Shown here piece by piece: positions 55,121 to 63,900 of a DNA stretch of 64,000 nt (position 1 is its first letter; each line of letters opens with the position of its first letter). Below the pieces are notes generated by a model. It saw only the letters and a program-made list of their open reading frames with translations, made no database searches and had not been told where the DNA came from. This DNA is from Campylobacter concisus. Its GTDB lineage: Bacteria; Campylobacterota; Campylobacteria; Campylobacterales; Campylobacteraceae. The stretch lies in assembly GCF_003048675.2 (NCBI RefSeq), contig NZ_CP060707.1, positions 1,302,001-1,366,000 on the forward strand, read 5' to 3'. The position numbers and the translations under genes are program-made.

Positions 55121-57369
55121 ATGGGTAGATTATTTATAGCAGAAAAAAACCTGAACTTGCACGTGCAATAGCTAAAGGGCTTATTGGCAATGAAAGTAAA
55201 GGTAATGGCTTCATTAGAAAAGGTAACGATACCATAACTTGGGCTTTTGGACACATTTTGGAGCTTTTTAAGCCTGACGATTATGCAGAAAAATATAAAA
55301 AATGGAATTTAGAAGATCTACCCTTTGAAATAGAGAAATTTAAATATAAGCCTATTGACAAGAGCAAAGATCAACTTAAAATAATTTTAAACTTATTAAA
55401 AGAAAAAGATACAACAGAAGTTATTCATTGTGGTGATGCGGACGATGAGGGACAAATTTTAGTTGATGAAATTTTAGCTTATGCAAATAATAAGTTACCA
55501 GTAAAAAGAATGTTAATAAATGACCTTAGTGAAGCTGGTATCAAGAAAGAGTTAAATAATATAAAGTCAAATGATGACTTTTATGGGCTTTCTCAACGTG
55601 GTTTTGCAAGAAGCTTGGCTGATTGGATAGTCGGACTAAATTTAACTAGAGCATTTACCGTTGTGGCTAGAAATAAAGGGTATCAAAATGGTGTTTTAAA
55701 TTTAGGACGTGTCCAAACCCCTATTCTCTCCTTAGTGGTAAATAGAGACAAAGAAAATGAAAATTTTAAAAGTCTGGAATACTTTGCAATTAGTGGTGAA
55801 TTTAAAAGCTTTGATGGCATAGATTTTCGTGCAAATCTAAAAACTGATGATAAAATTACAGATAAGGATTTAGCTCAAAACATATTAAAAGAGTGCGAAA
55901 ACAAATCCGCAAGAATTACAATTAAGAAAACCGAAAAGAAGAAAGAGCTACCGCCACTTCCTTACAATTTATTAAAACTTCAAGCTCAATGCGCAAAAGA
56001 ATTTGGCTTAAAACCTGATAAAGTTCTTGCTATTACTCAAAACTTAAGAGAGAAATTTCACTTAATAACTTATAACAGAAGTGATTGCGAATACCTACCT
56101 GATACAATGTATGATGAGTCGCCAGCTATTATACAAAGTTTAAAAGAAATTTTTAAAAATACAGACGATATTGAGCTAAAAGGGATTTTAGACAATGTGG
56201 ATCTTACTATAAAAGGTGCAGCATTTAACTCAGCAAATATTTCGGCTCACCATGGCATTGTCCCAACTGGAGCAAAAGCGTGTTTAAATGAACTAAGTAA
56301 GGATGAATTAAATATTTTTACGCTTATAGCAAAAAGATTTGCATTGCAATTTTTTAAAGCAAGAGAATATGAGGCAACAAATATAGTTTTGGAACTTAAC
56401 GAATATAAATTTACAGCCTCACAAAATACCACAACTGATCTAGGTTTTACTTTCTATCTTAAACCACAAAAAGATGATAATGATGATAATGATGATGAAA
56501 TAGAAAACACTTCAAAGTTGGATAATTTAATAGAAGGCTCTATGGCTGAGTGTTTAAAGATTAAACTTGAGCCAAAAAAAACTAGAGCAAAGCCATTTTA
56601 CACGATGGCAACACTTCTCACCGACTTAACTGGCGTAGCCAAATATGCTAAAGATCCGAACATTAAGAAATTACTCCTTGAAAAGGATCAAGGCAAAAAA
56701 GGAGAAAATGGAGGTATCGGAACCCCAGCTACTAGATCAAATCATATAAAAAGCTTGATAGATAATGAATTTATCAGTGTTAGCAATGACAAAAAGCAAA
56801 TAATACATGCAACACAAAAAGGCAAAGACTTAATTTCAGTTGCACCTGAAATTTTAACCTGCGTTGATATGACTGCTTTATGGTTTGAAAAACAAAAAAT
56901 GATCGAAAGCCGCGACTTAAGTTTGGATGACTTTTTGACAGAAATAAATCAACAAATAAAGGAAGAGATAGCAAAGGTAAAAGATAGCGATATGGGAAAT
57001 TTTGAAACAAAACCAGATAATGCTCAAATTTGCCCTATTTGCAATAATGGATATTTAATAAGACATGAAAGCCAAAATAAAAAAGGCGTATTTTGGTGGG
57101 GTTGCAGTCAATGGCGTGAAGGTTGTAAAGCATTTTATTACGATAACGATGGCAAGCCACAGCTTGAAACCAAACCAAAACAAGAAATACCAAGTGATGC
57201 ACCTATATGTCCAAAATGCAAGAGTGGTAAGCTACTACCTAGAACCAGTGCGAAAGGTTTTAATTATTTTGCATGTAACGGCAAGTTAAAAAATGGCAAT
57301 TGGTGCAATGCTAAATTTAAGACAAACGATAATGGCGAACTTGAAGAGATGGTTTTTGAGAAAAAATAA
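55121..57369 (+). CDS. Type IA DNA topoisomerase, start and body joined only by a -1 frameshift
   Basis: After an AAGGA site the ATG gives MGRLFIAEKN, the classic topoisomerase III opening, then goes out of frame at seven A's (55143-55149) and stops at 55171. The -1 frame continues PELARAIAKGLIG and the rest without a break: Toprim DADDEGQILVDE near residue 105, SLADWIVGLNLTRAFT, LGRVQTPILSLVV, active-site Tyr in LITYNRSDCEYLP, HHGIVPTG, and two C-terminal C4 zinc motifs (CPICNNGYLIRH, CPKCKSGKLLPR). GAA AAA AAC contains A AAA AAC in the register for -1 slippage. So either programmed slippage, an indel, or a sequencing error. Likely role: relaxing element DNA in transfer. Confidence 0.85.
55144..55150 (+). 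promoter_or_regulatory. A AAA AAC slippery heptamer in the topoisomerase gene
   Basis: The heptamer X XXY YYZ is in the correct zero-frame register and a -1 shift restores the topoisomerase frame. The same A6C motif is known for the IS1 transposase shift in E. coli. I do not see an obvious strong stimulatory stem-loop directly downstream. Confidence 0.5.
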
Positions 57370-57379
57370 GGATAGTAGA

Positions 57380-57892
57380 GTGCAAGCAAAAGACCTAAAA
57401 AAGATTATCAATACGGTAAGGTTTAATGATATTTTATTAACTTTTAAAGATCCAGAGGATTTCAAATGTTATTGTGATTTCTTAATCAATAAGCCAAATA
57501 GCATTCATGATAACAGCCACAGCTTTTGGAATAGTTATTATAAATTACAAAATAATATTCTAAAAAATATTGAAGAAAAAAATTCCAAATATGATCTTTG
57601 CAGGAACGAACAAACTAGAGAAGAAGCTAGTTTGTCTTTAGAACGATTAATAAATGAATGCGGCTGCGAAAACATAAAAGCTAATGTTATTTATTTTGAT
57701 GCATTTGATAAAAATTCACAATACATCTATGCTGATGAATACGAAAAACTAGAAGAGCTTATAAATATTATCGACAAAAAATACCACATCTCGAACTATA
57801 AAACAAAATTTGCTTGTATACACTGGAATGATCACGAAGAAGAGTATCACTCACCAAAGGTCAGCATCCATAGAGTCTTAATAAAGGAATAA
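57380..57892 (+). CDS. Unknown ICE protein
   Basis: The start is set at GTG 57380 because an AAGGAT ribosome site precedes it and the topoisomerase ends 11 bases earlier; the longer frame back to 57293 lies inside the topoisomerase. The 170-aa soluble protein has no recognised domain; it contains KYHISNYKTKFACIHWND and EYHSPKVSIHRVLIKE at the C-terminus. It is 1 bp from the next gene. Confidence 0.72.
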   Translation: MQAKDLKKIINTVRFNDILLTFKDPEDFKCYCDFLINKPNSIHDNSHSFWNSYYKLQNNILKNIEEKNSKYDLCRNEQTREEASLSLERLINECGCENIKANVIYFDAFDKNSQYIYADEYEKLEELINIIDKKYHISNYKTKFACIHWNDHEEEYHSPKVSIHRVLIKE

Positions 57893-57893
57893 C

Positions 57894-59141
57894 ATGCCAA
57901 CTTACAAAAATTTACAATATATCAATGAAAGCAAAAATTCAATATTAAGTAATTTAGATAACAATTTACAAGAACAATATGCCAGTGACCTAGATCAAAA
58001 TCTAAACGAACTCTACAATAATGAGGTTAGGTCGAAGATTGAAAAAATGGGGGATAAAAACCAACAAATTTCAGAATTTTTAAATGAAATGTATTCAAAT
58101 GTTGATTACAACATGGATGAATTCGATCCAAAATACTTAAAAGAAAATAAAGAAAAATTTAAGGATATAAAAGGTGGCATAATCGCAAGTATTATTGATA
58201 GGAACAATAAAGCACAAAGCAACTACCAACTTGAGAGCTTTTTCGAAAAGTATGATCAAATTTTTGACAAGAATACACCTCATGATAAGATAATAGATAA
58301 TGTTGCTAGTAAATTTCTAGAACTCAATGGAGAACTTTACAACAAAATAGAGCATGAATCAGTATACAACGAAGCCGAACTAGCTCTTAGTAAAACATTA
58401 TCTAAAAATATAACTTCACGCATTGATATTGATACAAACAAAGATGGAAATTATCAAATAGATAAATTTAGTAAGTTGCTAGCTGCCAACAAAGAGTTTA
58501 GAGGAGATGAAAATATCGCCCTATTCCAAACTCTAAAAATGATGGATAAAGCATTAATGGATGAAAACAATAAGGATTTTAAAGCTATACATGAAAAAAT
58601 AGGCTTTAACTTTACTGATATTAATGGAAAAACTATTCATATCAATGCAAGACTTGGCGAAGGACACTTTCAAAAAGACTTAGATCATTTGGTAAAGATA
58701 GGTTGCAATGATTGTGGTATAGGTAGTGTCAGCAAAATAGCTAATAAAATTTTTATAAAATCCACTGAAACAAACGATCTAATTTTAGATCAAAATGAAG
58801 AACAAAGCAAAGAGAGGGGCAAAGGATTAAATTTTAAAAATCCTGCAACAATTGATAATTTTGAAAAATGTTTAAAAGGTGGCATAGAAGCAACTGCAGC
58901 ATTGGCTGAAAGCATAGGAGATGAAAGTATTACAGCTTTTACTCAAAATTTAAATCGTGTTGCTGGCATATCTGGTATAGGTAAACATATAAATAATATT
59001 GTATCAGCACAAAATAACAAAGAGGTAATAAATAGATTAGGCAAGGCATACACAGAAAAGGTCAAAAGTGGTGCAATAAAACTTCCAAAAGAAAAAGTTA
59101 TGGAACACTCAAATCAAAAGAGTTTAGGCGCTAATAGATGA
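57894..59141 (+). CDS. Unknown ICE protein, helical
   Basis: The 415-aa protein has no signal peptide and no family I recognise. It is largely helical and charged, with Asn-rich stretches in the first half (LNELYNNEVRSK, FLNEMYSNVDYN). A central segment KTIHINARLGEGHFQKDLDHLVKIGC may be a folded domain. Its stop overlaps the lytic transglycosylase by 4 bp, tying it to that gene; it may be an effector-like or mating-pair protein, but this is speculative. Confidence 0.72.
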   Translation: MPTYKNLQYINESKNSILSNLDNNLQEQYASDLDQNLNELYNNEVRSKIEKMGDKNQQISEFLNEMYSNVDYNMDEFDPKYLKENKEKFKDIKGGIIASIIDRNNKAQSNYQLESFFEKYDQIFDKNTPHDKIIDNVASKFLELNGELYNKIEHESVYNEAELALSKTLSKNITSRIDIDTNKDGNYQIDKFSKLLAANKEFRGDENIALFQTLKMMDKALMDENNKDFKAIHEKIGFNFTDINGKTIHINARLGEGHFQKDLDHLVKIGCNDCGIGSVSKIANKIFIKSTETNDLILDQNEEQSKERGKGLNFKNPATIDNFEKCLKGGIEATAALAESIGDESITAFTQNLNRVAGISGIGKHINNIVSAQNNKEVINRLGKAYTEKVKSGAIKLPKEKVMEHSNQKSLGANR

Positions 59142-59638
59142 AATTTTTAAAACAATTTAAAATAATAAAATACTATAAAAAACTATTTATTATTATATTA
59201 TCATTATCTATAATAGCGACAAATGTTTCAGCTATACCCAATGCTGATGAAAGTAGATACAATAAGCTCTTTTATAAATTTGGCAAAGAGTTTAATATCC
59301 CTCCGATACTTCTTTGGGCTATAGCAAAAACAGAGAGTAACTTTACCAATAATGCAAAGAATATTAACAACAATGGCTCAATAGATTATGGGTTGATGCA
59401 GATTAATTCAATTCATGAAACAACGTTAAAAGCTAAAAATTTAAGCATTGATGACCTATATAAGCCAGAAACAAACATTCAAATGGGAGCAATGATACTA
59501 AGAAATTGCATTAATAAACATGGTTGGGATTATAAAGCACTAAACTGCTATAACGGAAAAGTTGAAAATAATCCATATTCTCGTAAAGTTTTTGCAAATT
59601 TAAGAACTTTAAAACAAGCAAGAAGAGTAATTAAATGA
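59138..59638 (+). CDS. virB1: VirB1-like lytic transglycosylase
   Basis: The 166-aa protein has a signal peptide (LFIIILSLSIIATNVSA) and an SLT domain: FNIPPILLWAIAKTESNFTNNA with the catalytic Glu, SIDYGLMQINSIHE, and the ALNCYNG motif. It opens the peptidoglycan for T4SS assembly. It is separated from the main virB operon by 9 genes but fills the VirB1 role. Overlaps both neighbours by 4 bp. Confidence 0.92.
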   Translation: MKFLKQFKIIKYYKKLFIIILSLSIIATNVSAIPNADESRYNKLFYKFGKEFNIPPILLWAIAKTESNFTNNAKNINNNGSIDYGLMQINSIHETTLKAKNLSIDDLYKPETNIQMGAMILRNCINKHGWDYKALNCYNGKVENNPYSRKVFANLRTLKQARRVIK

Positions 59639-60639
59639 ACTTACACAAAGATGATACAAGGGCTTTTTTAGAATATCTTGGTTTTGACGTGGATAGCCAC
59701 TATAAATTCAGGATGCGAGAAGATGAGCATACCGCTTCTGCTTCTATTGATCCAAAGAATGGCTATATTAAAGACTTTGGCAGTGGTTTTAGGGGTGATA
59801 TAATAGCATTTTATAAGGAAATAAAGAATTGCGACGAAAGAAGTGCATTTTTAGAAGTAGCAGGCATTCTAGACAACTTAAAAATAGATCATGATCTAAA
59901 TCATGGGCAAAAGACAAATATTGCTATTCATAAAAAAGCTATAAATGCTAGACCAATTAAAGAAGAACCCACAATAGATTATCTTGATGACGACATAGTA
60001 AAAAAATACGAAAATGAAAGGCGTGAGAATTTTACACGCTATCAAGAACTTTTACATAAACTGCTTCCAGTTTGCGACAATAATCAACGTAAAGAAATAG
60101 CTCAAAAATTTCAAATAGGTTACTCCAAAGAAGAAGATAGGTTGGTAATGCCATTAAGAAATGAGACTGGCAAGATCGTAACGCTTTGGAAATATAATCC
60201 AAATTTAAATATCAAATACACTTTTAGCAAAAATAGACCACGCTGCGCCTTTAATATCCAAGCATTAAAAGAATATATAAGAGATGATAGTCCTATATTC
60301 ATAGCTGAAGGTGAAAAAGACTGCTTAAATATGTTGTCACGTGGATATAAGGCTATAAGCTTTGGGAGTGCTGCCACTCATTTAAAACAAATTCAAATTG
60401 ATATGTTAAAAGATAGTTACATTGTTGTAGCATATGATTATGATGAGGCAGGGAAAAATGGTGCAAAGGCTTTAAAAGAGCAGTTAAATAACTCTTGTAA
60501 AGTTGTAGAAATAATAGAATGGGAAAAGATACTCAAACAAAACGGATTAGAAAAAGAGCTAAAGAAAGGATTTGATTTCACTGATTTTCTAAAACTTAGT
60601 GCCAAGGAGAGGGAAAAAAAACAAGGAATTAATAGATGA
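59635..60639 (+). CDS. Toprim domain protein, primase-like
   Basis: The 334-aa protein has a DnaG-like layout: an N-terminal domain resembling the CHC2 fold (YKFRMREDEHTASASIDPKNGYIKDFGSGFRGDIIAFY) but without the zinc-binding cysteines, then a Toprim domain with SPIFIAEGEKDCLNMLSRGYKAISFG and VVAYDYDEAGKNGAKAL that carry the catalytic acidic residues. It is likely to prime the transferred strand or its replication in the recipient. Overlaps its neighbours by 4 bp. Confidence 0.85.
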   Translation: MNLHKDDTRAFLEYLGFDVDSHYKFRMREDEHTASASIDPKNGYIKDFGSGFRGDIIAFYKEIKNCDERSAFLEVAGILDNLKIDHDLNHGQKTNIAIHKKAINARPIKEEPTIDYLDDDIVKKYENERRENFTRYQELLHKLLPVCDNNQRKEIAQKFQIGYSKEEDRLVMPLRNETGKIVTLWKYNPNLNIKYTFSKNRPRCAFNIQALKEYIRDDSPIFIAEGEKDCLNMLSRGYKAISFGSAATHLKQIQIDMLKDSYIVVAYDYDEAGKNGAKALKEQLNNSCKVVEIIEWEKILKQNGLEKELKKGFDFTDFLKLSAKEREKKQGINR

Positions 60640-60818
60640 CAGACAACAAAGAAAAAGATAATAGCCAATATAAACCAAAGAAAAGACAGGTTGTAATTTA
60701 TTTAGAAGAAGATGAATTAAAATATTTAGACTATATCTATAATAAAAAATTCTTTCCAACTCGTGCCGCATATATTAGAATGCTTATTAATGAAGACAAA
60801 GAAATGAATGGCTATTAA
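60636..60818 (+). CDS. Small ribbon-helix-helix-like protein
   Basis: The 60-aa protein has a basic start and KRQVVIYLEEDELKYLDYI followed by FPTRAAYIRMLI, the strand-helix-helix pattern of CopG/Arc-type repressors. Such proteins often control copy number, transfer genes or act as relaxosome accessories. It lies directly upstream of an AT-only inverted repeat and the giant MTase-helicase gene; the first 4 bp overlap the primase-like gene. Confidence 0.8.
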   Translation: MTDNKEKDNSQYKPKKRQVVIYLEEDELKYLDYIYNKKFFPTRAAYIRMLINEDKEMNGY

Positions 60819-60861
60819 AAATATTAAATATTTTAATATTGTATAAAAATATTTAATATTT
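60819..60861. repeat. 16-bp AT-only perfect inverted repeat
   Basis: Arms aaatattaaatatttt (60819-60834) and aaaatatttaatattt (60846-60861) are perfect reverse complements separated by 11 nt. Made only of A and T, in the gap between the RHH-like gene and the MTase-helicase gene; a candidate operator or hairpin terminator. Confidence 0.65.
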
Positions 60862-60963
60862 CACATAATAATATATTGTTATAAAAGTATGTAAAAATCG
60901 GCATTTGCCATAAATTTAGATAAAATTTTATTTTAAAATTTTATTTTTTTGTAAGGATTTTAA

Positions 60964-63900
60964 ATGGCAAAACAGAAAAATGATAGTAATCTACATGATA
61001 GTCTTGATCTATTTAGTATGGCAGATGCTCATCCAGAATACTTTGGAGGTAATCTCAATTCAATTATAGAAAAAACGATTGATATAGATGCACAGATAAA
61101 TGAGATAGAAAATAGCTTATTTGAAACTATAAACACAACAGATGTTACACAAAATGAAGAAACCATAATTAATCCTATAAAAAAATTCAATAATACCTTT
61201 GAGGACCTAAAACTAAGCGATGCCCTAGAACTAGGTGGGGAAAAGGATAGATTTAGAAAAAATATTGCAGCAATTAAAACTACTAACGAAATTTACCCAA
61301 AATTAGATCTTGCTAAGAAAGGCGAAATAGAACTAAATATTACAAGAGAGCAACAGCTAACAATAGCTAACTTTTCAGGCTGGGGAGGAATAAATGGACT
61401 ATTTGATGAACGCAATGAAAAATGGAAAGATGAAAGAGAAGAGCTCAAGAAGCTACTTAGCGAAAGTGAATATGATGCTGCTAAACGTTCAAATTTAACT
61501 GCATATTATACGCCTAAAAATATCGTTTCGGCAATGTATAAAGGTCTCGAAAGACTTGGTATTAATGCCGATAGAGCAGATTTGAACAAAGAAATTCTAG
61601 AGCCTAGTGTAGGAAATGGTTCGTTTATTACGTTTAACAAAAACGATAATTTTCATTTTACTGGTCTTGATATTGAACCTCTTACAATTAAAATGAACAA
61701 AATTTTATATCCGAATCAAAAAAATAATAACATTGGCTACGAAAAATTTACTTATGATGAGCAGTTTGACGCAGTTGTTGGCAATCCTCCATTTTTAGAT
61801 GTCCCACTTTTTGATAATAAGCATCAAGATTTATATGGTTCAGCCCATAATTTCTTTATACAAAAAGCCACACAATACAGTTTAAAAGAAGATGGAATAA
61901 GTGCTTTTGTAGTAAGTCGTCACTTTATGGATGCTAAATACAATTCAGCAAGAGATGAGATAGCGCAAAATCATACTTTCTTAGGTGCAGTGCGTTTGCC
62001 AAACAATGTTTTTAAGCACACAGAGGCTGAAACAGATATCATTTTTCTACAAAAAGGCAAGCATCCTGAGTATAACAAAGAAATATCCAATATTAAATCA
62101 ACTCAAGTAGCACAAGATGGCACAGAATTAAATCAAAGCATAAACCATTATTTTATTGAAAACCCCCAAAACATACTTGCTAAGCCGGTCTTAAGAAATG
62201 GGCAATTTGGAAAAGCAATTTTTTATGATCCAAAAGACGATATAAATTTTAGTCTTGATACAGCAATAGAAAATTTTATAGAAAATCAACTTCCTACTAA
62301 CGTATATAAGTGGAGAGAGCCGGCATCTATTATCGACTTTGCAATAGAAAGTTACGACGATGCCTATGATTATGTTAAGGATTTAAAAGAAAATAGCCTT
62401 TTAATCTATAATGATCAAATTTGCAAAATAACCTCGTCGATAAACGGAGAAATAAGAGCATCAAAAATTGAAGATTTAAGCCCTACCATCCAAAATAGAA
62501 TTAAAAAGTATATACCCTTAAGAGACAAACTCAAAGAGCTCATTGCACTAGAGCAGACAGATATTAAAGACGATGATATAAAACTAAAGCAAACAAGAGA
62601 ACAGCTTAATTTGCTACTAGACAACTATCATATTAGCGAAGGATTTTTATCTGGGAATAAGGCAGCATCATTTAAAAATCTAGATGTAGAGTTTAGCAAA
62701 GTCAAAGCTCTAGAAAAAAACTATAAAAAACCTGAACGTGCAAGAGATGGCAAAGAAGCCATAAAGGAAAGCTGCGAAAAGGCTAATATTTTACTTCGCC
62801 GAACAATAGGTTTTACTCCTGAAATTTTGTTTGACAATGAAAAGGATGGTGTATTAGTAAGCATGTATCAGTTTGGAAAGATCGATACAAACTATATTTC
62901 AAAAAAACTAGGAAAATCAAATATCGAAGTCGAAGATCAAATTATTGCAGAAAAACTGGCTTTTTACGATCCAGAAAAATTATCAAAAGGCGAAAGAGAG
63001 CTAATTTTTACTCCAATTTATCTTAGTGGAAATGTCAAGGAAAAATTAAAATCAGCAAAAAATCTACAAGACATTTATGCGGACTTAATGCAAAACAATA
63101 TAGAAGAACTTAGCAAGGTCATACCACAAGATATTAGCTTTGTTGATATAGACACGAGGTTTGGCAGTTCTTGGATACCAATAAAATACTATGATGATTT
63201 TTTAAAGAACGAGCTAAAGACATCAAACTATAATAATGATGCATGGAAACTTCAAAATTTAGGTTCAATGGGCTGGCAAATAGACGGAGATAAATATCAT
63301 CTTTCACAATATGCAACTTATAACTATTCCGTTGAAGTCAAAGGACTTACCACACAAAGACTAATTAATGGAAATTATGAAATACACCAAAATGTAGGTA
63401 ACAATAAAAGCGTATATGACATTATAGAAAGTGCTCTAAATAATACACCTATAAAGATTATGGAAAAAACAAATGAGCCTTTGCTAGATAAAGAAGGTAA
63501 TATTAAGAGAGATAAAGAAGGCAACATAGTCTTTAAACAAGTAATAAATCCAGAAAAAACAGCTGAAGCAAATGCGAAAGTTGAAATGCTAAAAAGCAAA
63601 TTTAATGAATGGATATATAGCGACCGAGCTAGAGCAAAAGAACTAGAACGTATTTACAACGACAAATTTAACTGCTACGTTAAAGCCAAATTTAATGGAG
63701 ATGGTTTAGAAATTTTAGGGCTTGATGGCAATATAAAACTTAGAAAGCACCAAAAAGATTCTATTTTTAGAAGCATGGTTCAAAAAAATATTTTACTTGA
63801 TCACGAAGTTGGGGCTGGCAAAACATATGCAGCAATAGCTGCTGTTATGAAGCAAAAAGAGCTTGGGCTTGTAAAAAAACCTCTAATCATCGTTCCAAAC

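Noticed and set aside
55258-57369. TTG at 55258 as the topoisomerase start
   Set aside because: The frame is open further left and encodes PELARAIAKGL, conserved in the family; the N-terminus MGRLFIAEK is found in the other frame.
57293-57379. Upstream extension of the 170-aa ICE gene
   Set aside because: Lies entirely inside the topoisomerase zinc-finger codons in another frame; the GTG at 57380 has a ribosome site.
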